This document shows, one piece after another, positions 45,827 to 54,446 of a stretch of DNA of 64,000 nucleotides. The notes beneath the pieces were generated by a model. It did not search any database. It was not told where the DNA came from and saw nothing but the letters and a program-made list of their open reading frames with translations. Location of the stretch: assembly GCF_001891125.1 (NCBI RefSeq), contig NZ_CP015247.1, positions 1,962,851 through 2,026,850 of the forward strand. The letters run 5' to 3'. This DNA comes from Leuconostoc suionicum (lineage in GTDB: Bacteria; Bacillota; Bacilli; Lactobacillales; Lactobacillaceae). The position numbers and the translations under genes were made by a program. Position 1 is the stretch's first letter. The number at the start of each line of letters is the position of its first letter.

Positions 45827-45889
45827 ATGAACAAGCAAATGAACTCACAAGTAAACAATATTATTATCAACGCAATTATTATTATTTAA
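45827..45889 (+). CDS. Isoleucine-rich leader peptide
   Basis: 20 codons, MNKQMNSQVNN followed by IIINAIIII, then TAA: seven of the last nine codons are Ile (ATT or ATC). No Shine-Dalgarno; the promoter is so close that the message would be leaderless, unless an inner ATG at 45839 is used. It is followed by a 9-bp hairpin and a strong terminator before the hydratase gene, as in an isoleucine attenuator. Confidence 0.7.
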   Translation: MNKQMNSQVNNIIINAIIII

Positions 45890-45908
45890 TAGTTGGGTTG
45901 TTATTTGG

Positions 45909-45938
45909 CGTAACGACTCGTAATATTTGGTCGTTACG
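45909..45938 (+). promoter_or_regulatory. Hairpin of the isoleucine leader
   Basis: CGTAACGAC at 45909-45917 pairs perfectly with GTCGTTACG at 45930-45938. A GTTATTTGG word just 5' of it could pair with the 5' arm of the terminator (CCATTTAATAAC, with a bulge) as antiterminator. Confidence 0.55.
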
Positions 45939-45953
45939 GTTATAAAGGAGTTT

Positions 45954-45996
45954 AAAATTCCATTTAATAACTGTAATAGTTATTAAATGGAATTTT
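45954..45996 (+). terminator. Attenuator terminator before the hydratase gene
   Basis: 19-bp perfect stem including TTCCATTTAATAACT, 5-base loop, six Ts; ends 34 bases before the start codon. Confidence 0.88.
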
Positions 45997-46029
45997 TTGT
46001 TTGAAATAACAATAAAAGAGGAAAATATC

Positions 46030-46818
46030 ATGACAACATCAACAACACACAACGTACAAGAATTAACTACTAAACTCTTCCAAGCATTTGATACCAACAC
46101 GCCACTTGACCGAGACGAATATGTCGGCGTTGTTGATAATTTCGAAGATGCCTATAAAGTCCAAGATGCCGTTCTTACTCAAAAGAATGCACCAGTTGCT
46201 GGTTACAAGGTTTCCCTAACGTCGCAGGAGACACAAGATTTATTTAACTCTGATTCACCGCTATATGGTGCCCAATTAGCTAATCGATTTGTCCAATCTG
46301 GTTTCAATCTAGATTTAACAGCATACAATGAACCGCTAGTTGAGGTAGAATTAATGTTTACTGCAAAAAAGGACCTAACACCATCAATGAGTGAAGTAGA
46401 ACTACTTCAAAATACAACTGTTGCACCAACTTTAGAATTACCAGATGCACGTTTCAAAAATTGGTTCCCAAAGCTCGACAAGTATCTTGTTTTGTGCGAT
46501 GCGGCCGTAGGTGGTGCCGTAGTTTATGGTAATCAACGTGATGGCGCTGACTTAGATTTAGCTACTTTGGCTCGTGTTTCGGCTGTTCTGTCGCACAATG
46601 ATCGAGAAGTTGCCAGTGGTGTTGGCAGTGAAGTTCTTGGCAACCCAGTTACATCACTAAAATGGCTTGTTGAAAAACTATTTTCACAAGGTAAAGATTT
46701 CCCAGCAGGAACACATGCCTCGACAGGGACATTTCTACTCCCCTTATCACTCACAGCTGGAACTTGGAAAGCGCAATTCACTGAAGGCTTTGGTTCTGTT
46801 TCGGTTCATGTGAAATAA
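46030..46818 (+). CDS. 2-Keto-4-pentenoate hydratase-like (MhpD/FAH superfamily) protein
   Basis: 262 residues. Segments VAGYKVSLTSQ, YGAQLANRF, VEVELMF (metal-binding Glu pair) and GSEVLGNPVTSLKWL correspond to the MhpD/oxalocrotonate decarboxylase group of the fumarylacetoacetate hydrolase superfamily. The reaction in this organism is unknown; aromatic meta-cleavage is not expected in Leuconostoc. GAGGAAAATATC precedes the ATG. The Ile-codon attenuator upstream suggests a function in keto-acid or branched-chain metabolism. Confidence 0.75.
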   Translation: MTTSTTHNVQELTTKLFQAFDTNTPLDRDEYVGVVDNFEDAYKVQDAVLTQKNAPVAGYKVSLTSQETQDLFNSDSPLYGAQLANRFVQSGFNLDLTAYNEPLVEVELMFTAKKDLTPSMSEVELLQNTTVAPTLELPDARFKNWFPKLDKYLVLCDAAVGGAVVYGNQRDGADLDLATLARVSAVLSHNDREVASGVGSEVLGNPVTSLKWLVEKLFSQGKDFPAGTHASTGTFLLPLSLTAGTWKAQFTEGFGSVSVHVK

Positions 46819-46821
46819 TAA

Positions 46822-46847
46822 AAAAGTGTTCCACGTGGAACACTTTT
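46822..46847. terminator. Terminator that contains a parS-like palindrome
   Basis: AGTGTTCCACGTGGAACACT with A- and T-flanks forms a stem behind the hydratase gene. Its core TGTTCCACGTGGAACA (46827-46842) differs by one base from the Bacillus parS site. Confidence 0.7.
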
Positions 46848-46852
46848 ATAAT

Positions 46853-46922
46853 AGGCTTGTAGCTCAATGGCAGAGCGTTGCGCTGATAACGCAGAGATAG
46901 AGGATCATTACCTTTCAGGCCG
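46853..46922 (+). pseudogene. Degenerate tRNA-Ile (GAT)
   Basis: A 70-nt tRNA-like sequence. D-arm GCTC-loop-GAGC, anticodon arm TTGCG-CTGATAA-CGCAG (anticodon GAT) and acceptor GGCTTG/CAGGCC are recognisable. The T-loop reads ATCATTA instead of TTCGAAT, the molecule is one base short there, and the first acceptor pair is A-G. No promoter and no CCA. It looks like a decayed copy or remnant, not a working tRNA. Confidence 0.6.
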
Positions 46923-46935
46923 ATATATACTAAAT

Positions 46936-47928
46936 TTAAAATAGAATTTTTATCAAAATAATAGCGAGTATAACCTGTACCGCACCGGTTACAAGGCCAT
47001 AGCTAAGAAACTTCCCCCCAGACTTTCTGATTGTGTCCAGCTTAAGATTCAGTCCAATCCCCGCTAAGTTCACGACACCGAAAAAACCAGAAATCTGTTT
47101 GGCTCCATTTGTTATTAAGTTGGGTAAAGAAATAAAGCTATTAACTAATAGTAAAATTACGAATCCCATAATAAACCAAGGAATTTTGACCCCTTTACTA
47201 TTAATATTTATTGCTGAATCGTCTTTTCTTTGTGCCATTTTAGCAAAAACTAACACAACAACCGTCAACAGAATGACACGTAACATTTTAAACAGAGTCG
47301 CATACGTGACAACAGTAGGATTAATCAATGCTGCTGTTCCAACGACTTGCCCAACTGACTGAACCACACCACCAACTAATGCCCCCAGTAGTAAGTTATG
47401 TTGTCCCAACACATATGGCCCAAGAATCGGCAAAATCAGCAATAATACGACACCGGTCAAACTAACAGTCGCAACACTTGTTCGTCGTTGATCATCAGTG
47501 GCTCCTATCGCTGGTGCTACTGACGCAATAGCACTTGATCCACAAACAGCATTACCTGCACCCATTAACATGGAGGATTTGTCAGAAACCTTAAAGACAC
47601 GACCACCCATCCAAAGAACAACCAAAATAGTTAATGCCATCTGTATCAAAATGAAAGCCAAGCCATTAATGCCAAGATTTTCAATGGTCCGAAGTGTAAC
47701 AGTAAGCCCCATCAATGCAATACCAATTTCGATAGGAAATTTTTCTGCCCATTTCATCCCCGGTGCAAAAGATGGCTGATTCAAAACAGTATTACCTAAT
47801 AGAATACCTAGTAACATTGCGATTGCTTCTGCACCTAAAAACGGTAACCACGTAGCCAATACTTTAGCAACTGCAGACAATATCAAAGTTATGATAATAC
47901 CAGATATCATATTCTTTTTAATCTTCAT
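46936..47928 (-). CDS. YeiH/UPF0324-family putative sulfate exporter
   Basis: 330 residues with about ten hydrophobic helices. GNAVCGSSAIASVAPAIGA and MALMGLTVTLR-like GIALMGLTVTLRT segments are typical of the YeiH (PSE) family. Family members are often divergent from a LysR regulator, as here (48068). The transport substrate is not established for lactic acid bacteria. Confidence 0.85.
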   Translation of the reverse strand: MKIKKNMISGIIITLILSAVAKVLATWLPFLGAEAIAMLLGILLGNTVLNQPSFAPGMKWAEKFPIEIGIALMGLTVTLRTIENLGINGLAFILIQMALTILVVLWMGGRVFKVSDKSSMLMGAGNAVCGSSAIASVAPAIGATDDQRRTSVATVSLTGVVLLLILPILGPYVLGQHNLLLGALVGGVVQSVGQVVGTAALINPTVVTYATLFKMLRVILLTVVVLVFAKMAQRKDDSAININSKGVKIPWFIMGFVILLLVNSFISLPNLITNGAKQISGFFGVVNLAGIGLNLKLDTIRKSGGKFLSYGLVTGAVQVILAIILIKILF

Positions 47929-48403
47929 ATTAATTCTCCCACATATTTAACAGAAACAACGAACTGTTAAATTCTAATTTCGATAATTATTATGTTACCC
48001 CCACATTTGCTATTTGTAAAATAAATATTTATAATATGTTCAATTAAGTATTTTAATAGGGAGTCATATGTTTAAACTAATCCAATCCTTTATCGCAGTT
48101 TATGAAACACGTTCTTTTTCAAAGGCAGCGGAACAATTATTTATTTCTCAACCTACAGTCAGTGTGCATATTAAACAGTTAGAGTTGCAATTAAACACTA
48201 CGCTATTTGAACGAAACGGTCGTACTGAATTAGTGCCTACTACAAATGCCAGGAAATTTTACCAACATGCTTTACATCTACTTGATGACTGGCAAAGTGC
48301 AACAGACAGCTTAGATTTAGCTGAAGAACGGTCACGTACTACAGTGAGAATAGGTGCATCGCAAACCTCATCAACCGTTCTATTGCCCAAGATTTTTGCA
48401 CAA

Positions 48404-49435
48404 GGCAGATTGTAAAATTAAACCGAACACCTTGCATAAAAAAACTGCAGAGACTTTAATGGTAATTGACTAAAATCAACCATAAAGGATCTGCAGCTTA
48501 TGTCTTCTAGTTTATCAGCTCACGAACGTTCTGTCATTGAAACAATGATCAAACTTAATCATTCAACTCGAGAAATAGCCCGTTTCTTAAAGCGTTCTCC
48601 TGCAACTATTACCTACGAGTTAAATCGAATTAAACCATACAATGCACAACAGGCTCATCATTTAGCCCAGTGTAATCGGCACAAACACGGTCGCCATCCG
48701 ACCCTAACACCTGAAATATCAGCTTTTTTGAACCATCACATTGGTATCTTGAAGTGGTCACCAGAAACGGCTGCTCATGTATTGGGTATTGCTTTCAAGA
48801 CCATCTACAACTGGATTCATCATGGTTTGCTTAAAATTAAGTTATCAGATTTACCTGATAAAGGTATTCGACGTAAACGTCAATCTGACGGCCGTAGACG
48901 TGTTTTTGCTCATGGCCGTTCAATTGAAAAACGACCAAAAGCTGTCCAATTAAGACAAGAATTTGGTCATTTTGAAGTTGATACGATGCAATCTGGTAAA
49001 ACACGTGGCGATGTTTTAGTGACCATCACAGAACGATTGAGTCGACAACATATCATGAGACATGTCAGTGGGCGCAATAGTCAGGCAGTGACACCAGCTA
49101 TTATTAGGTTTTTCAAGGGTATAAAAAATGCTAAATCAATTACAGTTGATCACGGTCGAGAGTTTGCAAAATATGATGAAATAGAAGAACAGCTAGGCAT
49201 ACCGATGTATTTTGCACACCCATATTCACCAGAAGAACGTGGTAGTAATGAAGTGCTAAATCGATATGTCCGTCGTTTTATCCCAAAAGAACGCAAAATT
49301 GAAACCATCAGTCAGAAAGAATTAGATCAAATTAATCATTGGATTAATGCCAGGCCAATGAAAACGCTCAACTGGCAATCACCACGAAAAGTCTTTCAGA
49401 AACATGCGGTGTTCGGATGATTCTTGCAATCTGCC
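48404..49435 (+). mobile_element. IS30-family insertion sequence, copy 1
   Basis: 1032 bp. The ends are inverted repeats beginning GGCAGATTG and carrying CCGAACACC; flanking ACAA is present on both sides (48400-48403 and 49436-49439). It holds one transposase gene. Size and ends resemble the Leuconostoc element IS1070 (from memory). Confidence 0.9.
48500..49420 (+). CDS. IS30-family transposase, copy 1
   Basis: 306 residues. N-terminal HTH (STREIARFLKRSPATITYEL), then the DDE catalytic core: Asp of FEVDTMQSG, Asp of TVDHGREF and Glu of EERGSNE, with the C-terminal KTLNWQSPRKVF box of IS30 transposases. Apparently intact. AAAGGATCTGCAGCTT precedes the ATG. Confidence 0.95.
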   Translation: MSSSLSAHERSVIETMIKLNHSTREIARFLKRSPATITYELNRIKPYNAQQAHHLAQCNRHKHGRHPTLTPEISAFLNHHIGILKWSPETAAHVLGIAFKTIYNWIHHGLLKIKLSDLPDKGIRRKRQSDGRRRVFAHGRSIEKRPKAVQLRQEFGHFEVDTMQSGKTRGDVLVTITERLSRQHIMRHVSGRNSQAVTPAIIRFFKGIKNAKSITVDHGREFAKYDEIEEQLGIPMYFAHPYSPEERGSNEVLNRYVRRFIPKERKIETISQKELDQINHWINARPMKTLNWQSPRKVFQKHAVFG

Positions 49436-49925
49436 ACAAATAAAAAAAGATGAATTCAACACCATTGATTTCAAAATTGAAATGCATAATTCTGGAGAAA
49501 TCCTCGCTGGTGTTTTAAATCATCAATTTGATTTTGGCATAATTGAAAAACCGATCACACATGATTTTATTACTCGCGAAGCGATAGCCGGTGATCAACT
49601 TGTTTTGGCTGGCAATCTAGACAGCACTGTTTGGTTAGTTCGGGAAAAAGGTTCTGGGGTGTATCATTACACACAACAATACTTTAAACAGCATAACATT
49701 GTACCAGATCATTTTTTAACTATCGCAAATAATGATATTATTGCAAAAATGCTAGCACAAAATGTTGGTAAGTCTATTGTTAGTATTCAAGCTTTACCAG
49801 AATCTGTTCCTTATAAGAAACTGGATAACGCGTTCAACCGTCAATTTTATATTATTCACCATGAGCATAATAATCAGAGCATCATAAAAAATGAGATCGC
49901 ACGCTTTACTCAGATTGCCAGAAGT

Positions 49926-50498
49926 TTATAAGAAAATAACTTCATCGTTTTCAAAACCTTTAATTCTTGCCAAACTTTCAACACGTACCCCGCGCTCATC
50001 TAGAATTTGACGGCCTTTTTGAAAGGTCTTTTCAATGACAACACCAACCCCAACGACATTAGCATTTGCATCGTTGGCTATTTTAAGTAGCCCCTCGACA
50101 GCCTGTCCATTAGCTAAGAAATCATCGACTATTAAGATATTTTCAGCAGCACTTAAGAAGCGATGATCAATCATAATATGATTTGTCGTTTGCTTTGTAA
50201 ATGAATACACATCTGCAGTCCAAACATTCTCTGGAAGTGTTAAAGATTTATTTTTTCGTGCGAATACAACTGGTACATGAAGTGCCAGACCTGCAAAGAC
50301 TGCCGGAGCTATTCCAGATGATTCAATCGTTACGATCTTATCAATTTTTTCATCAGAAAATATCGTTGCAAATTCTTCACCCATGGCTTGCATAAGTTCT
50401 GGGTCAACTTGATGATTTAAAAAAGAGTCCACTTTTAACACATCTTTACCCAAAACACGACCATCTTTTTTAATTCTTTGCTCTAATATTTCCATCAT
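49926..50498 (-). CDS. xpt: Xanthine phosphoribosyltransferase
   Basis: 190 residues. [13 protein letters not shown] is the PRPP-binding motif; [11 protein letters not shown] and [10 protein letters not shown] are typical of Xpt. It salvages xanthine to XMP. The protein may start at the second Met (50495), matching the usual MExL start. Its stop overlaps the convergent split LysR gene by six bases. I see no purine riboswitch in the 138-bp gap upstream. Confidence 0.94.
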   Translation of the reverse strand: MMEILEQRIKKDGRVLGKDVLKVDSFLNHQVDPELMQAMGEEFATIFSDEKIDKIVTIESSGIAPAVFAGLALHVPVVFARKNKSLTLPENVWTADVYSFTKQTTNHIMIDHRFLSAAENILIVDDFLANGQAVEGLLKIANDANANVVGVGVVIEKTFQKGRQILDERGVRVESLARIKGFENDEVIFL

Positions 50499-50636
50499 TC
50501 ATATCCTTTTTCATTTACTGCCACTATTGATAGCCACTACCTTTTGAACTTAAGACATTTTTTAGAAAAAATGGCGACAAACCATTGCCTCAACACAAAA
50601 TTTGAAATAACCATTATTTTCCGCTTTTACAAAACA

Positions 50637-51560
50637 TTATTTTCGAAAAAAACCAGAAATCAGCATCAAAATACTAACCAGCGCCATTAATACAAGGGTA
50701 ATAACAATCGTTACCCACCAACCACTTTGTGCATCAGCAAACGGCAACCACTTCACATTTTCACCATAAAATCCACTCACAATAGTTGGGACTGTCAAAA
50801 CAATTGAGTAAACAGTTAATACCTTCATCGTCCAATTCAAATCACGATTACTGAGATTACCCATCGCGTCACTAACTGAATTAATCACCTCTAGTGCCAA
50901 GTTAGCCATTCGCTTAGCTTGTTCAACTTCAACTCTTACATCATCAATATGTTCTAATTCAAACTCTTTCAATAGTGTTTTAAAATCTGTTCGAAAGCTA
51001 TCTAGCATCACATGATTATTAGCCAGTGAATTTTGAATATAAATCATTTGTGTTTTTAAATATAATAACTCATTCATTTGGTGTGTCGTTTGTTTTTGTT
51101 GACCAAATTGTGCTTGAATGACACGCCGTTTTTTATTAATTTCTGTTATTTCGTCAACATACTTTATCATTAAGGAATATAACCCTGTCATGATAAAATC
51201 AAATGCACTAATTTCGTCCTCTTGCGCTCGTATTTGTTGATTCTGCGGATCTAATATAATCGGCTTGATGTAATCTGTAGGCTCATGCGTAAATGTATAG
51301 ACATCATTATGAGCAAATAAGATACCAATTGGCCTCGTCTCCACATTGTTGTCTTGATGTACAATCACGTCAATAACCATCAAGGTTTCGCCCGCATGCC
51401 GATCATATTCCATGCGCACACTTTCATTATGATCAACAGCGTATCCTATCATTTCATTAGTTAAGTGGTGCTCTTTGACTAAGCTTTCATGTTCTTCAAC
51501 TGTCAAATTTGAAACGTGGTACCATGTAAAATTTTTTACGTTCTTAACTATCTCAATCAT
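50637..51560 (-). CDS. CorA-family divalent cation transporter
   Basis: 307 residues: a cytosolic domain, a long stalk helix and two C-terminal helices. The loop signature between the helices, normally GMN, reads GEN (SGFYGENVKW). It may carry Mg2+ or another cation, and the exchanged residue could alter selectivity. Overlaps the preceding acetyltransferase gene by four bases. Confidence 0.85.
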   Translation of the reverse strand: MIEIVKNVKNFTWYHVSNLTVEEHESLVKEHHLTNEMIGYAVDHNESVRMEYDRHAGETLMVIDVIVHQDNNVETRPIGILFAHNDVYTFTHEPTDYIKPIILDPQNQQIRAQEDEISAFDFIMTGLYSLMIKYVDEITEINKKRRVIQAQFGQQKQTTHQMNELLYLKTQMIYIQNSLANNHVMLDSFRTDFKTLLKEFELEHIDDVRVEVEQAKRMANLALEVINSVSDAMGNLSNRDLNWTMKVLTVYSIVLTVPTIVSGFYGENVKWLPFADAQSGWWVTIVITLVLMALVSILMLISGFFRK

Positions 51561-52021
51561 TTTCTGCCATCCCTATAAGTCAGATTTTGTGGCTTTGCAA
51601 ACACTGATTTGCCAACGACTAAAAACCCCTCTCGTTCATAAAAGCGTTGTGCAGCAACATTAGCTGTAACCACTTTTAATTCTAACGCTTGCGTTACTTG
51701 ATTGCGTGCCCAATCAAGTAATTTTGCACCAATGCCACAACCATTCCAGCCTTCTTTAATAAATAGCAGATGTAAAAAACTATCACGCTCGGATAAGGAT
51801 GCAAATCCTACAACTTCTTGATTAATAATGGCGACCTCAACCACCTCACCGTGAGAAACTCTAGCAAAATCCTCTAATCTAGGGTGTTTAACCCAAGAAA
51901 AATTATGTTGTCGAGCACCTAAATAAATACGCGCAAGTGCCTCTGAATCGTCAGGCTGCATTGCGCGTAGTACTAGATTTTTCGTTGATTTAGTTTGCAA
52001 AAAATTTTTTGGACTGGTCAT
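51557..52021 (-). CDS. GNAT-family N-acetyltransferase
   Basis: 154 residues. LVLRAMQPDDSEALARIY at the start and KEGWNGCGIGAKLLDWA (acetyl-CoA loop) identify a GNAT enzyme. I start it at 52021 (AAAGAGA about eight bases upstream), inside the last 32 bases of lepB; a longer frame would lie deep within lepB and is rejected. The substrate is unknown. Confidence 0.8.
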   Translation of the reverse strand: MTSPKNFLQTKSTKNLVLRAMQPDDSEALARIYLGARQHNFSWVKHPRLEDFARVSHGEVVEVAIINQEVVGFASLSERDSFLHLLFIKEGWNGCGIGAKLLDWARNQVTQALELKVVTANVAAQRFYEREGFLVVGKSVFAKPQNLTYRDGRK

Positions 52022-52595
52022 TAACATTCTCTTTTGATTGCTTATCTGCGTTCCAGAATGGCACATAGATTTTACCAAGCACATGTTTCTTTTCAACGTA
52101 ACCAAACATACGACTGTCATTTGAAACCGATCGGTGATCGCCTAGTACAAAGTATGAATTCTTTGGTACAACTGTTGTGTTACGATCTTTCTTTTGCCAA
52201 AAATCTCGAGATGATAGCGTTTTTAACGTCCAATCACCCCAAGTACCCCCTGATTGTTGCTCTAATCCAATGTAATCCTGATTAACTTTTTTACCATTAA
52301 CATATAAATTCGCACCTTTATGTGATACTGTATCACCGCCAACAGCAATTACCCGTTTCACGTAATCCTTGTGCCCAGATTTAATTTGTGGATCCTCATT
52401 AGTTGCGTCAAAAACTATGACATCCCCACGCTTCACAGTAGATATTTTGCTCTCAACAACCAATTCGCCATTGTTTAAATTGGGATCCATTGACGGTCCG
52501 TCAACTGTCACCAAAGAAAACAGAAATATTTTTACAACGAGAGCAATAAGGACTCCTATGCTAATAGGTACTACCCAATTTTTAAAAAAACTCAT
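51990..52595 (-). CDS. lepB: Signal peptidase I
   Basis: 201 residues, one N-terminal membrane anchor. Catalytic Ser in DGPSMDPN, general-base Lys in DYVKRVIAVGGD, and box E as GDHRSVSNDSRMFG. It cleaves signal peptides outside the membrane. GGGGCAGG precedes the ATG. Followed by an overlapping acetyltransferase and corA. Confidence 0.95.
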   Translation of the reverse strand: MSFFKNWVVPISIGVLIALVVKIFLFSLVTVDGPSMDPNLNNGELVVESKISTVKRGDVIVFDATNEDPQIKSGHKDYVKRVIAVGGDTVSHKGANLYVNGKKVNQDYIGLEQQSGGTWGDWTLKTLSSRDFWQKKDRNTTVVPKNSYFVLGDHRSVSNDSRMFGYVEKKHVLGKIYVPFWNADKQSKENVNDQSKKFFAN

Positions 52596-52661
52596 ATTAC
52601 ACCTGCCCCTCTAACATTAAATAATATTATATCAGTTTTTAAAAAATATTTATACAAAAAA

Positions 52662-52698
52662 AGCTGGAAACAGTGTTATGACAACATTGTTTCCAGCT
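52662..52698 (-). terminator. Terminator after yidC
   Basis: 16-bp stem (AGCTGGAAACAGTGTT, one mismatch), 5-base loop and a seven-T run on the minus strand. Confidence 0.9.
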
Positions 52699-52712
52699 AA
52701 TAATATCATTTT

Positions 52713-53549
52713 TTACCGCTTACGGCGTTTTGCTTTTCTGATTTTACGTTGTTTTTCTTTTTCAAGTTGCGCTGCTGCTTCACGTTCACGTCGTATTTTG
52801 AAAGGATTTTGCAAGAAAAATGTCTGCACAGTTTGGAAGGCATTTCCCACAACCCAGTAAAGTGACAAAGCACTAGGAACGGCTAGAGCAGAGAAAAAGA
52901 TAATCACAGGGAAAATGTACGGCATGGCCTTAGTCATACCATTTTGATCGGGGTTAGATTGCATTGAGAGCCATGATGATGCAAACGTGAACAATGCGGC
53001 CAACACCGGTAAAATAAAGTATGGATCATTACTTCCTAATTGTAGCCACAGAAACTTTCCCGATCTTAGAACAGGTGAATTCCAAATTGACTGATACAGT
53101 GCAATTAAAATGGGCATTTGCACAATTAAAGGTAGCATTGAAGCAAATGGATTTACGCCAGCATCCTTATACAGTGCTTGTTGCTCTGCCATCATTAACT
53201 GACGACTTTCAGTATCCTTACCGGGATACTTTGCTTGTAATTCTTTTAAAGCCGGTTGAACCACTTGCATTTTCATCATTGATTGCACTTGGTATACCAT
53301 CAGTGGCAGGATCAAGAAGCGAATAAAAATGGTAAACAGGATAATACCCATACCATAGTTATTGCCAAACCAACTTGAAGCACCCAAAATAGCTCTTGTA
53401 AACACTGCGACAATCGCGCTCCAGAAACTATGTGATGTCACTTGTCCATCATACGACAACCCAGAAACAATGATTAAGACCAAAGCTACTCCTGCCATAA
53501 TCAAAGGTAACGGTCCAATTCTCTTCAAAATATTCTCAAATCGCTTCAT
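52713..53549 (-). CDS. yidC: Membrane protein insertase YidC/OxaA
   Basis: 278 residues with five helices of the YidC core (TIFIRFLILPLMVYQVQSM, NPFASMLPLIVQMPILIALYQ). The N-terminus lacks a lipobox Cys, unlike Bacillus SpoIIIJ. The tail is very basic (KIRKAKRRKR), typical of ribosome-binding YidC forms. Overlaps rnpA by four bases; standard rpmH-rnpA-yidC order near oriC. Confidence 0.95.
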   Translation of the reverse strand: MKRFENILKRIGPLPLIMAGVALVLIIVSGLSYDGQVTSHSFWSAIVAVFTRAILGASSWFGNNYGMGIILFTIFIRFLILPLMVYQVQSMMKMQVVQPALKELQAKYPGKDTESRQLMMAEQQALYKDAGVNPFASMLPLIVQMPILIALYQSIWNSPVLRSGKFLWLQLGSNDPYFILPVLAALFTFASSWLSMQSNPDQNGMTKAMPYIFPVIIFFSALAVPSALSLYWVVGNAFQTVQTFFLQNPFKIRREREAAAQLEKEKQRKIRKAKRRKR

Positions 53550-53896
53550 TCGTTCTCTTCTTTCAATATCTTAGCCAGCTTTAACACATGAATCATTTGG
53601 CTTTTCAAAAATTTTTGACTTCTGTGTGCTGCAGCAGGGCGTGCAATGACTAATAAATCCAACTCTTGAGGTAATTCAGGTTTCAATTCTAACAAGCTTT
53701 GACGGATACGACGTTTAACCCAAACCCGCTCATGTGCTTTACCTATTTTTTTACTAACCGAAAGCCCAACACGAAAATGTTTTTGCTCTGGTTTATCCAT
53801 TTGATAAACAATAAAATACTTATTAGCTACAGAACGGTGTTTATTAAAAACATGTTGAAATTCTTCTGGTTTTTTTATGCGGAATGTTTTTCTCAT
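53546..53896 (-). CDS. rnpA: Ribonuclease P protein component
   Basis: 116 residues, small and basic. The RNA-binding RNR motif appears as RVWVKRRIRQSL; RVGLSVSKKIGKAHER precedes it. Processes tRNA 5' ends together with RNase P RNA. It lies 137 bp behind rpmH. Confidence 0.95.
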   Translation of the reverse strand: MRKTFRIKKPEEFQHVFNKHRSVANKYFIVYQMDKPEQKHFRVGLSVSKKIGKAHERVWVKRRIRQSLLELKPELPQELDLLVIARPAAAHRSQKFLKSQMIHVLKLAKILKEENE

Positions 53897-54008
53897 GAAA
53901 TTACTCCCTATTTATGTACGTAGCCGTATCAACATGCCTAAATGGTTACTAAAATGTTCATCTTCACGATAGATAATATATTATTTTTTCTTCATGTACT
54001 AAATAAAA

Positions 54009-54027
54009 AAGCCACTGCATAGCAGCG
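54009..54027 (-). terminator. Terminator after rpmH
   Basis: 8-bp stem with two G-U pairs on the minus strand (GTCGCTGC with GCAGTGGC), 3-base loop, T-run. It may reduce readthrough into rnpA. Confidence 0.7.
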
Positions 54028-54033
54028 ACCTTG

Positions 54034-54168
54034 TTAGGCAGATAGAACCTTGCGGCCCTTTGCACGACGGCGAGCCAAAACTTTACGACCGTTGCTCGTG
54101 CTCATACGCTTACGGAATCCGTGTACGCGTTCACGATGACGCTTTTTTGGTTGGTATGTACGCTTCAT
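54034..54168 (-). CDS. rpmH: Ribosomal protein L34
   Basis: 44 residues, [18 protein letters not shown] at the start and [12 protein letters not shown] at the end: the invariant L34 sequence. GGAGGTG precedes the ATG. In most bacteria it lies next to dnaA; here about 10 kb of other genes lies between it and the window edge. Confidence 0.98.
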   Translation of the reverse strand: MKRTYQPKKRHRERVHGFRKRMSTSNGRKVLARRRAKGRKVLSA

Positions 54169-54446
54169 GTGTGTTCACCTCCATTCACGATTTTTACCTG
54201 CAAAAACTTTGCAATTCGAGTTTAATCATATCATGAAATCAACCCCAGCACAAGCGCACTAGATTTTTTTTCAAATACTTAACTATTATACGCTCTTTGT
54301 TATGTTAATAGCAATATAATCCTCATTTCAGCATTGACAATCAAACTTTTGTTATAATAAATTTTAGAAACATATTATATGTTATTTTAAAATTTTTTTA
54401 ATTTTATTTGCTCAAATATTATCAAGATACCCCAAGGACTCTTCTT

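Larger units (their letters stand above)
48068..49931 (+). pseudogene. LysR-family regulator gene split by an IS30 element
   Basis: The 5' part (48068-48403) encodes the winged-helix domain (SFSKAAEQLFISQPTVSVHIKQLE) up to LLPKIFAQ. The 3' part (49440-49931) continues in frame as IKKDEFNTIDFKIE and the effector domain. Removing the element and one copy of the 4-bp target duplication ACAA gives an uninterrupted 275-residue protein. It is divergent from the YeiH-type exporter and would have been its regulator (YeiE/CysB-like). The host gene is otherwise intact, so the insertion is recent. Confidence 0.88.

Noticed and set aside
50499..50636. Purine riboswitch upstream of xpt
   Set aside because: I looked for the conserved loop and core words of the purine aptamer and found none, nor a terminator stem.
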